Counted from the stretch's first letter, positions 45,747 through 57,480 are shown. The stretch: 64,000 bases of DNA from Carettochelys insculpta (GCF_033958435.1 NC_134137.1:238250501-238314500); one strand, 5' to 3'. The notes: generated by a model from the letters alone, not told the origin. Made by a program: numbers and translations.

Positions 45747-47369
45747 AATTTCCACAAGCCTGGAAATCCTGGACGCCCCATCATCTCCGGTATTGGCACT
45801 CTCACTGAAGGACTGTCTGGTTATGTGGACTCTCTCCTCAGACCCTATGTCACCAACACCCCCAGCTACCTCCGCGACACCACTGACTTCCTGAGAAGAC
45901 TGCAATACGTTGGTGACCTACCAGAAAACACTATCCTAGCAACCATGGATGTAGAGGCTCTGTATACCAACATCCCACACAAAGATGGAATAAATGCTGT
46001 CCGGAACAGTATCCCTGATGATGCTACAGCACATCTGGCGGCTGAGCTCTGCAACTTTATACTCACACACAACTATTTCAGATTCAGTGACAATATATAC
46101 CTTCAAATCAGCGGCACAGCTATGGGTACCCGCATGGCCCCTCAATATGCCAATATTTTCATGGCTGACCTAGAACAACGCTTCCTCGACTCTCGTCCAC
46201 TAACACCCCGGCTCTATTTACGCTACGTTGATGACATCTTCATCATCTGGACCCATGGGAAGGAGACTCTGGAGGAATTCCACCGGGACTTCAACAACTT
46301 CCACCCCAACATCAAGCTCAGCCTGGATCAATCTACACAGGAGATCCACTTCCTTGACACTACCGTGCTTATACACAATGGACACATCAGTACCACCCTG
46401 TACCATAAACCCACTGACCGCTACTCCTACCTCCATGCCTCCAGCTTCCATCCCAGACACACCACACGATCCATCGTTTACAGCCAAGCACTTAGATATA
46501 ACCACATTTGTTCCAACCCCTCCGACAGAGACAAACACCTACAGGATCTGCACCAAGCATTCCTGAGACTGCAATACCCACCTGAGGAAGTGAGAAAACA
46601 AATCAACAGAGCCAGACGTGTGCCACGAAGCCTCCTACTACAGGACAAGCCCAAGAGAGAAACCAACAGAACACCACTAGCCATCACCTACTGTCCTCAA
46701 CTAAAACCTCTACAGCGCATCATCAGGGATCTACAACCCATCCTGGACAATGATCCCCCACTTTCACAGGCCTTGGGAGGCAGACCTATCATTGCTCACA
46801 GACAACCTGCCAACCTAAAACAAATCCTAACAAGCAACTATACACCGCACCACAGTCACTCTATCTCAGGGACCCATCCATGCAACAAACCTCGTTGCCA
46901 GCTCTGCCCACATATACACACCAGCAACATCATTACAGGACCTAACAGGATCAGCCACACCATTGTGGGCTCATTCAGCTGCACATCTACCAATGTAATT
47001 TATGCCATCATGTGCCAGCAATGCCCCTCTGCCATATACATCGGACAAACTGGACAGTCCCTACGTAAAAGAATAAATGCACACAAATCAGACATCAGAA
47101 ATGGCAATATACAAAAACCCATAGGAGAGCACTTCAATCTCCCAGGACACACAGTAGCAGATTTAAAAGTAGCTATCCTGCAGCAAAGAAATTTCAAGAA
47201 CAGACTCCAAAGAGAAATTGCTGAGCTACAATTCATCTGCAAATTCAATACCCTCAGCTCAGGATTAAACAAAGACTGTGAATGGCTGGCTAAATACAAA
47301 AGCAGCTTCCCCTCTCTTGGAGTTCACACCTCCAGATCTACTGATGACAATACAACTCAGCCTGCCTGA
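45747..47369 (+). CDS. PLE reverse transcriptase / GIY-YIG protein, right copy (5'-truncated)
   Basis: Open from FHKPGNPGRPIISGIGT (RT motif region 1-2) at about 45750, without an ATG in that position. Motif A (ATMDVEALYTNIP, with the first catalytic Asp), motif B (ISGTAMGTRMAPQYANIF) and motif C (LRYVDDIFIIW) follow. Then come the Cys/His linker and the GIY-YIG nuclease (AIYIGQT, the Arg in LRKRINAHK, the Glu in GEHFN). It ends with TAC...TGA just before the 3' UTR. About 540 codons lie downstream of the truncation. All three RT catalytic Asp residues and the nuclease residues are intact, and no stop occurs. The N-terminal part of the protein is absent. Confidence 0.9.
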   Translation, partial: NFHKPGNPGRPIISGIGTLTEGLSGYVDSLLRPYVTNTPSYLRDTTDFLRRLQYVGDLPENTILATMDVEALYTNIPHKDGINAVRNSIPDDATAHLAAELCNFILTHNYFRFSDNIYLQISGTAMGTRMAPQYANIFMADLEQRFLDSRPLTPRLYLRYVDDIFIIWTHGKETLEEFHRDFNNFHPNIKLSLDQSTQEIHFLDTTVLIHNGHISTTLYHKPTDRYSYLHASSFHPRHTTRSIVYSQALRYNHICSNPSDRDKHLQDLHQAFLRLQYPPEEVRKQINRARRVPRSLLLQDKPKRETNRTPLAITYCPQLKPLQRIIRDLQPILDNDPPLSQALGGRPIIAHRQPANLKQILTSNYTPHHSHSISGTHPCNKPRCQLCPHIHTSNIITGPNRISHTIVGSFSCTSTNVIYAIMCQQCPSAIYIGQTGQSLRKRINAHKSDIRNGNIQKPIGEHFNLPGHTVADLKVAILQQRNFKNRLQREIAELQFICKFNTLSSGLNKDCEWLAKYKSSFPSLGVHTSRSTDDNTTQPA

Positions 47370-47444
47370 CTGAGCTAACCTCGTTATCCCCAGCCTTACT
47401 CTGGCCTATTTATACCTGGCCTTGCAGATTTCCAGGACCAGCAT

Positions 47445-47480
47445 CTGAAGAAGTGAGTTAACTCACGAAAGCTCATGCTC
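47445..47480 (+). ncRNA. Hammerhead-ribozyme-like core, right copy
   Basis: CTGAAGA at 47445-47451, stem II GTGAGT/ACTCAC (453-458 and 461-466), GAAA at 47467-47470, stem III AGC/GCT, then C480. Mirror image of the left copy. Stem I is not evident. Confidence 0.6.
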
Positions 47481-47540
47481 TAAACTTTTCTGTTAGTCTA
47501 TAAGGTGCCACAGGACCCTTCGTTGCTCATCTTGATGTTG

Positions 47541-48948
47541 ATGCTTATGTAGGAAGAACTTATGATATGAGCTAAATTACTTTAAAGACAGCAGAGCTGG
47601 GGCAGGAAACATCGATAGCCATTTGTCCACCACAAATCAGCATTGTCACATACTCTATGCCACATCAGTTATGATTTCACCATGCCTGAAAAATCAACAC
47701 AGCAATACAATTTGTGATAGAGAGATTGGGATCTAAAAGCGTGGCAAAGGTCAGTCCCAATGGCTGTGCAGAGCACCTGTTGCAAGACTGGGCTCCCAGC
47801 ACTATATTGTGGATCTGGGTTTCAGTGATCTGATCTCTCTACAGGAACAGAAAAAGAGGCTTCTATGTACGCAGGGATTAAAGCCCTGATCCAAAGTCCA
47901 CTGAAGGCAGTGGGAGTCTTGCCTTTGACTTCAACAGGATTTGGATCATGTCAGATGTGAGAATAAAAATAGAGTCTAGCTTTATCATGCAGAATTTTGC
48001 AGCTCCGGCCTTAATAGGATTTCTCTGGTTATGTCATCCTGAAGATAGACATCTGTGAAGGAAACTTATGAGTTACACACACTGTATAGCCTCTTTCTGT
48101 TTGTCATCACTAATATATTCAGTGTCATAAGTGGGTGTTTTACACATCGGTTGAATTTCAGAGGTGAACACCATTGCCTGTGTTATTCAGTGGCATGATT
48201 TTTATAGTTTCTCTGCAGGACAGAAGCAAGGGCAATAAGACACAGAGAAGAGCCACAGTAGCATTTACTAAAAGATATTCCAAAGTGATCTTCCACGCAA
48301 AAACTGATCATGGCCATCCCTGCATAGTTTATGAGCTCTGGTAAAATCACAGCCAAAAAGGAACGATCCTGTAGTCCAGGGCTTGCCAAACCATAGGCTG
48401 CTGTCCCAAGGTGGGCAACATTACAGTCCCAGGAAGACTGCTGCTACAACTGCATTCTTCAGTCAAGCTCGTAGTCAGTTTTTAACTCCGCTTATATAAT
48501 TGAAGTAAAAGCTATACAAATGTAATCGTTTTGAGCTGTATATGTTGGATGGAGTCTAGGAAAAATTATTTAAAAAAAAGTCCCAAGCTGCAATATATGG
48601 AGTTTAATTCTCACAACCACAGCAAGGTAACTAGCAACATTGCACACAGTCCGCCATTTACAACTGTGAAAAATGACAAGCAGTATCGCATTCAGACATG
48701 GTTCCATTTATTATGTGAAAATGAGTTTGCTGTGGTGGAGAGGATGAAGGAAGTCCTGGACATCCACACGAAGTGAACCATCCAAAAAAATAAAGAAGTG
48801 GGTAAGAAAATATGATGACATACACTTGACATTTGAATTTTCCTTTCCTGGAACCGTGAGTATCCGTGGCCTCAGCGTGTTACAATATAATGGTTATTTT
48901 ATATTTTTTATTTAAATAGTTTATTCTTTTATAATTAGTGGAGAGTTG
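47541..48948. other. Non-coding sequence
   Basis: Includes a diverged copy of the short palindromic repeat at 47883-47951 (CCTGATCCAAAGTCCACTG paired with TTTGGATCATG). No gene. The frame at 48531-48776 has no domain. Confidence 0.42.
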
Positions 48949-48956
48949 GGCTACAT

Positions 48957-51587
48957 CATGGGTGTCTAACCTTTTGGCTTGCCTGGGCCGCATTGAGTGA
49001 AGAGGAATTGTCTTGGGCCACATATAAAATATATAATATAGTTAATGTATATAAATAACAAACTTCCTTTATTTTTTTATATTTTTTATTATAACATTAA
49101 AACAAAAGAGGGCAATATAAACATAAAACTAGTGGGATATTTGAGCTTGTTTTTGTGAAACCAATGCATCAATGTCTGGTTCGATGGAAGTGGTTGCAAT
49201 TCTTAGTGAGTTCTCAAGGTGCTCGTCAGAAAATTTTGATCTAATTTTACTCTTCGTGTGCTTCATCCTTGAAAAAAGTTGGTCACAAATGTACATACTG
49301 CCAAAAAGCGATGACATGAATAAGGCGTGATTGTGAAGCGACGGATATTTTTCTCTGGGAAGATAGGACTTATAAAAGTCTAGTAAAGAGACATGATCAA
49401 ATTTTTCTTTGAGTTGAATGTCTGATTGCAACTCTATACATTCCATTTGAAAATTCACAGGTAATGTATTTATGTCGACTGAAAATGGAGTCGCAAATAT
49501 ACCAAAAAATTGATGATTTTTTCGAAAATCTTGAAACATATTATCAAATTGCTGTATCAAAACAGAAAGCAAGGCTGCATATTTTTCACTGTTCACAGGA
49601 CTGTGTTTAGCCAACGTATCAAAATGCATAAAATTATTTGCCATAACTTGAGCTAGCCATAATTTAAGTTTCATTTCGAACGCTGTTATGGTTTGAAACA
49701 TAGCACAGATAAGTTGCTTTTCACCTTGAAGACGCATGTTTAACTCATTTAAATGAGCGGTCAAATCCACCAAAAATGCTAAATCTGTGAGCCATTTTTC
49801 ATCTTCAAATGCTGGCACAAATTTTCCTTTTGATTCCATAAATGACTTGATTTCATTTCACAAATTATAAAATCTTTTCAACATTTTACTCCAACTTAGC
49901 CACCTTACTTCAGAAAAGTAAATGATGTCCCCATAATCAGCATCCATACTTTTAAGGAACTCCTGGAATTGGCGATGATTCAATCCCCTGGATCTTATGA
50001 AATTCACAGCTTTGATGACAATTTGCATGACATCATCCATTTTTAAAGCTTTCACGCATACATTTTCTTGATGTATGATGCAGTGATATTTCATCAAATG
50101 TGAGTTGCTGGCGGCAATTGCACTGTCTTCTATTAGTTTTATAAGTCCCTCTTTTTTACCAACCATAGCCGGGGTGCCATCAGTAGCTATACCAGATATG
50201 TTGGCAAAGGTTAAAGAAAATCGCTTTAATGTAATTTTTACTGCTTCATACAAATCAAGAGATTTAGTTGTGTCTTTTAATGGCACCAAAGAAGCCATTT
50301 CTTCAGTGAGATTGTATTCGTTATCAATACCCCTAATAAAAATGGCCATTTGAGCCATATCTGTAGCATCAGTACTTTCATCTATCGCCAAAGCATAAAA
50401 TTTGAAATTAGCAGCTTTACTCTCCAAATTTCTTTCAACAGATTTTCCTATTTCTTCAATTCGCCTGGCTATAGGCTGGAGAGACAAACTGATTTTAGAA
50501 AAATCCGTTTTTTTATCAGGACAAATTATATCTGCCACACTTTCCATACATTGCTTAATAAACTCACCATCAGTAAACAGTTTTGATTTTTTTGCAATCA
50601 GATTTGCTACCACATAACTAGAGTCTGTTTCACAATAGAGTCTGTTTGAGTTGTAATTTTTTAAAAAAAAAATTGTTGAGATGACAGACTTTTTTTCAGT
50701 TCTGCTATTTTGTCTTTACAAAATATTCCTTGATATGCATCGAATTTGGCAGCATGTTTTTGCATATTATGTCTTTTCAAATTGTAATATCTGAAAACTG
50801 ACATGATTTCCCTACAAATTAAGCATAGTGCCTTATTATTTGTCTCAACAAAAAAGTATTCATCTGTCCATTTTTCGTTGAACACTCTTCCTTCATCCAC
50901 GATTTTTCTTTTTTTGGGTTCTGTTTTCTTTTGACATGACATTGAAGCCATGCTCGGATAAAAAAATTAATAAATAAGCAACCATTTATTTTTCTGGTAT
51001 TAGCGATGTTGTATATGTAATTATATCAATATCATGAGCAAAAAACTATTTGATTCATTTTTGTACTTACTCCACCACAGCTGCTAAAAAACTATTTTAA
51101 CTTATTTTAACTTATTAAATTATTTTATGAAGTAATACAACAAGCCCAAGTGCAATAATTAAATAAGAAAACTTATATGTCTGCTTCTCAGCAAAAAAAC
51201 TTAGCGTTTGTTTGCTGGGTTAATAACAATAAACGCCTGTCTTCACAGGCACACGCACGTTGTATTATCACACACGTATTATTGGTAATCGTTGCGTTTT
51301 ACTCGCCAAGTTGCACAAGCACATATAACGTCTGACACACGCGGGTTTCGATTTGACTGACTGGGTGTGGCGGGCGTGGGAGGCGAAGTTAGCACTGCGC
51401 TGCGCCCTCCCCTACACAGCGTTCTGTTGTCACCTACGCAGTCCGCGCTCGAGTACCGTGCAATCGAGTCATGAAAAATATCGCTAAAAATCACATAATA
51501 ATGTTAAAAGTTTACGATCTTGTGGGGCTGCATTACTAGCTGTCCAGGGCTGCATGCGGCCCGCGGGCCGCGGCTTGGACACACCTG
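48957..51587 (-). mobile_element. hAT transposon, almost intact
   Basis: 2631 bp, bounded by the perfect 8-bp duplication GGCTACAT (48949-48956 and 51588-51595), the length expected for hAT. Ends are imperfect inverted repeats: CATGGGTGTCTAACC on the left and, in reverse, CAGGTGTGTCCAAGCC on the right. The right end is CpG-rich (GCGGCCCGCGGGCCGC). One transposase gene runs on the minus strand (next entry). Sequence 51000-51500 upstream of the gene is non-coding and may include its promoter. Confidence 0.92.
49129..50951 (-). pseudogene. hAT transposase (BED-finger, GTF2IRD2/Charlie-like), two lesions
   Basis: Starts MASMSCQKKTEPKKRK. A BED-type zinc finger follows (CLICREIMSVFRYYNLKRH, then H). 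The DDE core has FYALAIDESTDATD with the first Asp and GIATDGTPAMVGKKEG with the second. The Cys/His region reads KYHCIIHQENVC. The C-terminal dimerisation domain holds SLFGSMYICDQLFSRMKH, SDEHLENSLRIATTS and QKQAQISH. The total is about 600 residues, normal for the family. Only two lesions are visible: a frameshift near the A-run at 50662-50671 (after SLSSQQ), and a TGA stop near 49855-49858 that a single C-to-T change at a CpG would explain. It is very close to a working gene. The resemblance to GTF2IRD2/Charlie-type transposases is by motif recall; the subfamily is not proven. Confidence 0.9.
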
Positions 51588-51595
51588 GGCTACAT

Positions 51596-52440
51596 CTTTG
51601 CTTATACAGCACAGAAATTCAGACTTTACACTAAAAAATACTGGAAATATAATATAGTAGTCAAAGTTGGGCAACTATTTTGTTTTAAAATAAAAAATAA
51701 GGAATTTTGCGAATATTATTCTTATTGTTCAGTTTTATGCGTTTTACTTTTACACATTGTGTCTTCCCATTTTGATGTAATCATTTTGCTCTCAACATAT
51801 TTTTAAATGTAGTTTTACTATATCTGGTTGCAAAGATCTTGAAGCATTTCTTTTAGTGCATATTGCCAGGGATTTCAAACACTTCAACTGTTAACATTAA
51901 AATGGATAGAAAACATACATTTTGTTTGTTTAGAGGGTTATATATAACACTAAATAAGCAACAAGTGTTTCCTTAAAATTATTCATTTTAATAATATATT
52001 TCATTAAAATGAATAGTTTTCCTCAAAAAGTGTTAACAATGCGTATTGCAGCTATGCAGGTGGGCATGAGGGAATGTTTGGGAAACAGAATCTATTGCGA
52101 TACCAAACCCTTTGATAGTCTTAATACTAAAGCTAAGAAAGACGCTTCTGAATCTTGATCCAGAAGGTGCATAGGCCTGACTTTGGGTTTCAGGTTTCAG
52201 TTTGGAATTGATGGCCCTGAAATCTTGCAAGCAGTTCTTATGCATTTTTATCTAGTACAAATCTGTAGCAAGATCATCTGCTTTGGCAAGACTTTAGCCA
52301 CACATGAACTAAAACCACAGAATACATCCCTTCTGGTTTTGGATCCAACCTACAAACAAAGCAACACGGTGGGCTTAAAGATAGGATTTTGAACCCAGTA
52401 TTGATAAGGTTGAAAGCTTTGAATTTGAAGATGCAAAATA
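51596..52440. other. Non-coding sequence
   Basis: AT-rich, no recognised features. Confidence 0.42.
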
Positions 52441-52612
52441 TGTATTTTATATACAATATGTATTTCAGCGCTTCATTAGTAAACTTTAAAATGGCCATTT
52501 GCATGCTAATGAGGCGCTGAATATGTATTTCAGTGCTTCATTAGTAAACTTTAAAATGGCCATTTGCATGGCCATTTCGAAGTTTTTGGCTAGTGTAGAT
52601 GTAGCCTATGTA
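52441..52612. mobile_element. Palindromic-MITE right-half fragment, with internal duplication
   Basis: TATTTCAGCGCTTCATTAGT and AATGGCCATTTGCATG occur twice, followed by GGCTAGTGTAGATGTAGCC, the right end of the family at 5386 and 34960. The left half is missing. Confidence 0.7.
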
Positions 52613-52724
52613 GACTAGACATAAACTTGCTAATCTATGTTGGTATTTATAAGGCTACTATTATTAATTGGGCCTTTGTTCATGGTAAGATTTAAGTCTG
52701 AGGTTTGGTGTTAATTTAGATGAG

Positions 52725-52938
52725 CAGATAGGAATAAGGGGACTTAGAAGTAAGCGGGGTCCTTTCGAAAAGGAGCCCCGTCTGGACGAGCCGTGGGGCA
52801 GCAAGCCGCATCAATTTCAAAGTGCCACAGCCGCCTGCATGCTAATGAGGAATATGTATTTCAGCGCTTCATTAGTAAACTTCGAAATGGCTATTTGCAT
52901 GGCCATTTCAAAGTTTTTGGCTAGTGTAGACACAGCCA
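52725..52938. mobile_element. Palindromic-MITE right-half fragment
   Basis: From AGGAATAAGGGGACTTAGAA through CCTTTCGAAAAGGAGCCCC to GGCTAGTGTAGACACAGCC. It matches the right half of 5386-5780 and is partly CpG-decayed. Lies about 110 bp after the previous fragment. Confidence 0.75.
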
Positions 52939-53634
52939 CATTGGTTTTATACCAGTTTAAAAATATGTCTACACTGCAGCTGAGTGCATTCTTTCCAACA
53001 TAGGTACATAGATGTGAAGTAGCTCATCTCAAGCTTTCATATTAAAAATAGCAGTGTAGTGGAGGGTGGCATGGGTGGTGGCTCAGGTTACCCGCCACAC
53101 TTGGACCCATATGTTGCGGGTCCAGGTGTGTTTGTACTCAGATGACTAGCTCGTAGCTACCGAGCTAACTCAAGTAGAGCATCTGTCTACATGGGCAGAA
53201 GCATTCTCCCAGACGGAAACTGATGTTCAAATTGTCATAATGCTTTAGTGTGGGTGTAGTTGTCATAAACGTGCCCAAGCGAGTATTGCTGTTTGGTAGA
53301 ACTGAGGGAATAAGCTTTATTGGTACACGTACTGCTATGCTCATAGCAACTGCATTCATACTAGCAAGTGATGCTAATTTAATAATATCAGTTTCAAAAT
53401 GGCCATAGCTTTAACTAGGTGCAAAAGCTGTGCTTATACCGGCCTTTAGCTGGGATGATGAGAGAGAGTAAAGGGAGAAAAACAGACTGTTAGAGAGACT
53501 TGACCAAAGAGACAGCAATTTGCTACACCAAGAGAAAACTCATTTGAGTATGCTTTTTTGTCCGATAGTAGCATAAACACTGCATGGTTCTTAAATGCAT
53601 AGAACTGCCATTGGAGTAACTAGGCCACATTCTC
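52939..53634. other. Non-coding sequence
   Basis: No recognised features. Confidence 0.4.
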
Positions 53635-53637
53635 ATC

Positions 53638-54027
53638 GGCTATGTCTACACTAGCAGCATGGGTCGACAGAAGTTACTGTTGACAGGGAAATCTCGAAAG
53701 AACCTCAGTTGATGGATGGCATCCACACACAACTTGCTCTGCTGACAGAGAACAGCCAGACTGCACTGCCCTCTGGTGCTAGAAAGCGAAATGACAACTC
53801 CGCAAAGAGGGATGCCCAGCAACCGGAAGCCCTCTCTGTTGACAGAAGTGTCTACATGCCACTTTTGTCGACAGTACTGTGTCCAGAGATTGTTATGCCT
53901 CAAATTTTTGAAGGATAATACTGATGAGGCAAATGCTGAGTTGTGTCGAGAGATTGTCAGCAGAATGCTTTAAGCATGCAGACACTCCCTGAGTTATGTC
54001 AAAAAACTCTCTAGTGTAGAGCCAGCC
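53638..54027. mobile_element. Harbinger-type MITE
   Basis: GGCTATGTCTACACTAGC on the left and CTAGTGTAGAGCCAGCC on the right, flanked by a perfect ATC duplication. The interior has GTCGACAGAAG and TGTTGACAG motifs, like the family at 10793. Confidence 0.78.
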
Positions 54028-54030
54028 ATC

Positions 54031-54984
54031 TGGTATAAATTAGCATTGTCCCAGTGCCTACGGATTCCCTGCTGGGAATTCAGTCCATTGTGTTTTAGGT
54101 AACAGTCAGCACTGCCCAACTTGCCCTCTATATACTGCTGCCTCTGTCAAAGCCTGTAACCAACTTCTGAGCAGGCAGAGGTCAAGCAGACATGCATCTC
54201 TAAGATCCCACAGTAACTCAATAGGAAGTTTGAAAATCAGAATCCTCCCTAAGGTGTATTCAGTGTCCTCTGTCCCGTTTACCAGGTCTTCCATTTTAAA
54301 TGCTCAGACTCTATAGAAAATCGGTCATGGAGTTCCGCACTTCCAGTGTTGGTCTTGGGATGCTGCTTTCTCAACCTCCCAGGTGCGAAACAACCAAGTA
54401 ACAAATACCCCACCTCTTCCTTGGCATTCCTCAATGGTGACTGTGCCTTATACTGCATCAGTCCCCCTCCCTCTCTTTCCTCTCCTTACCTTGCCTATCA
54501 GTTTAAGCTTTACTGAAGCAAGATCACACACATCACTGGACCCTCCATCCCCAAAGCTAGAAACCCACGTGACCCTGCTGAGCTGCTGAAGAGGAGCCTC
54601 AGCCTACTCGTCTCTCTTTAGTTCAGGGACTCTACATGTTGCTGTAGGCCAGCAAGAGCAGGCAAATTCCAAGAAGATGCAGTCACCATCAACTACTATA
54701 CAGAAAGGAAAGCGGTTGCACATGCTTTTTGCCTCAAACAGAGTGAGATGAAACCACACTCTAGCTCTAAACACCCTTCATGCTTGCTGGTCATCTGCAT
54801 TTTAACAAGCATTTGACGAAGCACAGCAATACCTGTGGTAAGGTAAATGTGAAATACACTAATGGGAGGATGCATGTTTTAACACTGATCACATCAAATA
54901 GCATGCACACAGTGGGCAGGCAATAGCATACATTGAAGAAGAAATGGAGAGAAACATTTCTCTCCCATAGTACTTGGGGATGAA
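54031..54984. other. Non-coding sequence
   Basis: No recognised features. Short open frames have no domain. Confidence 0.4.
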
Positions 54985-55200
54985 AGAGATTTATTATGCC
55001 ATGTAGTCAATATCCATCCATGCAGCATTATCTAGGACCTTTCGCATTGAAATTTCTGGTGAATCCAGTAATGGGGAATCCACCAAATCCCTTGGGAGAT
55101 TATTCCACATGCTCACAGACCTCATTGTTCAGTAGATATTTCCTGATTTTCCATTTCTTAATAACGGCCTTGTGCTCATTTGCATCTGGCATTCATGAAC
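54985..55200 (-). mobile_element. L3/CR1-like LINE fragment, minus strand
   Basis: GGGGAATCCACCAAATCCCT, TTGGGAGATTATTCCAC and TTTCCTGATTTTCC read as the antisense of an old CR1/L3 3' region. Confidence 0.55.
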
Positions 55201-56269
55201 AGTTGAGGAAACAAATTGCAAACTCTCCCATACATACAGAAAACTGAACAATTAACAATGGGACTGACTTGCACTGAACTCTGCTCTCTAGCCTAAATTT
55301 TACTGTAGCATTTAAACAGCAGTTTATGGCTCGTATTCTCCACTCTGCCCCAGCTCCATGTGCTGCAAGAAGAGAGATTGCTGGGCTTTCTGCCAACTTT
55401 TTGCCACCTTGGATTCTGAGGTCATTGCAGTACAATCGTTAGTACAATTTGGAGCAACCTCAAGGCTTTTCTAACTTGAATCCGTTTGCACTGCCCCAGT
55501 AGGAGCATTGTGCCAGCTCTGAATAACAGGTTTGGAGCAGAGTCTGTCCTTGTTCCTTCCTCACCTTATGTATGTCGTCCTCTCCCTGAGAGCTGCAAGA
55601 AGAGGTGGGGGCAGGACACAACTCTGCATCACCTTGGGAAGCCTCCTGTGGTAGGAGGCTGGTTCTCCCAGCTGTGTGTCTCTTTTCTGCCACTGTTTTA
55701 AGGCCTCATAGCAGAACACATAAATTGTCCCTCCATTATCAAGCCCTTAGATTTCAAAATGTCAATATCAGAAGGTTGTACTGACCTCTGGAATTTGCCA
55801 CATTGGGCACCCTTTAAAAACTTGCTACTTCTGCTTAGAAGAGTAGATAACATTTCCTTGATCTCTGTGGTATTCCTGGTATTGTGCTTTCCCCCGGCAG
55901 TGAAGTTCTGCTAATACATATCTGGATGAGGATCTGTCCTAGAGCAATTTAGGGACAAAATAAAATGAATGCAATTTGATACCAAAATATATAGCACAGA
56001 GGCTAGAGTACCACTTGTGTTATGTCAGCTCAGATTTAATTCCATTTTCTGTTTACATGTAGTTGCCCCAGAATGCATAGCCAGAGTGCTGCAGAATCCA
56101 GTAGCCTATAGGATATGTATACACTGCAGAGTAAACCCAGGGTGTGAACTCAGGCTCAAGCCGAATTCCCCCCCTCTTGTGTCAGGACAGGCAAGAATCT
56201 TTCCACCTTTCAGCTTTGCCCATATTAATCTCCCCAGTGCACTGAAAGCATTATATGTCCTGAGAGAGA
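55201..56269. other. Non-coding sequence
   Basis: No gene or named repeat was recognised. Confidence 0.4.
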
Positions 56270-56475
56270 GGCTGCGTCTACACTACATTTCCCTTTCAAA
56301 AGGGGAATGCAAATAAGGGAGATCAAAATGCAAATGAAGTGCTGATTTACAAATCCTGTGCTTCATTTGCATAATCTTGTGCAATCACATTTTTGGAAGA
56401 GACTTTTTTGAAAGCAAAACCAGCCGTGTTGATGGGGTTCCTTTGAAAATAAACCCGTTTTTGAAAGAGCCCCTT
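56270..56475. mobile_element. Partial Harbinger-type MITE
   Basis: The left end GGCTGCGTCTACACTACAT is followed by CCTTTCAAAAGGGG and AATGCAAATGAAGTGCTG blocks like those of the 29060 family. The right end is not found. Confidence 0.6.
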
Positions 56476-57416
56476 TTCAGATTTTGGGTTTGTGCAGAAA
56501 GTGTTGGGCAAAGGGTGGTCTGTGGGTGAAGGCGCACTGAGAGGTGGGGCACCTAAAAGTCAAAACTGCCAGAGTACCCTTGTTCCCTGTAAGCTGAGCA
56601 CTTGGGTGGTCACCAAGGAGAGATTCAGGTGCTGCCCAGCTAATTAGAAGAGCACTCACTGCTAGCAGCAGGTATTTCTATTGGTGGTGCGCATCTTTAC
56701 AAGCCTCAGTGCACATAACAAAAATTATTCCACCCATGGATGGGAAAAATAGAGGGAACACTATAGAGTATATTCTTTGAGGCCAGGATCCTAGTGTCTT
56801 TCGTGCTCTGCACAGGGCTGTGCACATTGCAACACTCAATAAATAGTAATAATGGTAAAAGAATCCTCCTGTCTAAACCAGAAATTTATGCAGAGCTAGG
56901 CTGGTGTGGCAGCAGCCAAAAAGTCTGTAGGCTGAATAAGAATAAAGGGAAACTGTAACCTATTTCAGGACAATCCTTAAAATACCAGGGTGTGTTTTTA
57001 ATGTCCTGGAAAGATCTTGGTTTTCCCACTGCATACTGCATGGAACTGTATGAATAAGGGTTAGCATTCACTTGCTGAGGTGCAGTCTTAAAGTGCCAGA
57101 ATGACTAGCTATTGCAAACCCAACTCTTCATCATTAATGCCATTTCCTGTGGCTGCTTCTCCTTCTTTCCCCCGTCACATGTGGAGTGTATCTCTCTGCA
57201 AATGAGATAGATGATGACTGTAAGGCCACCAAAAATACCCCAGCATGGCATGTAAGAAATACCATCATCAAGTTCTGTGGGCTTTTATCCACATTTCTCT
57301 TTGTATAACACAAAATGGTCTGTAGTAAACACAGCTACCCCCAAGGGCTATACACAGAGACCTCAGATACCACACCCATGTTAGAAGTGTTTTTTGAGGT
57401 ACGCCTGATGCTATTC
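56476..57416. other. Non-coding sequence with a MIR piece
   Basis: At about 56780-56865 a minus-strand MIR-like piece (TCTGCACAGGGCTGTGCAC, AATAAATAGTAATAATGG). The rest was not recognised. Confidence 0.45.
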
Positions 57417-57480
57417 CCAATAGCTATGAAAACAAAAAGCAGTCAAGTAGCACTTTAAAGACTAGCAAAATAGTTTATTA

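Larger units (their letters stand above)
44216..47527. mobile_element. Penelope-like element, large head-to-head inverted dimer
   Basis: Two 5'-truncated PLE copies point away from each other. The inverted-repeat arms, 44257-45729 and 46055-47527, are each exactly 1473 bp and nearly identical; the protein products differ at only about two residues over ~440. The spacer (45730-46054) holds extra RT sequence belonging to the right copy. A perfect 13-bp duplication, CATCTTGATGTTG (44203-44215 and 47528-47540), bounds the whole, so both copies went in together. The left copy has an extra ~41-nt tail at its 3' end (44216-44256) that the right copy lacks. Confidence 0.92.

Noticed and set aside
44416..47527. 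The 1.47-kb inverted repeat as ends of a foldback DNA transposon
   Set aside because: The arms are PLE coding and tail sequence, the ends are PLE 3' tails of unequal length, and the duplication length (13 bp) suits PLEs.
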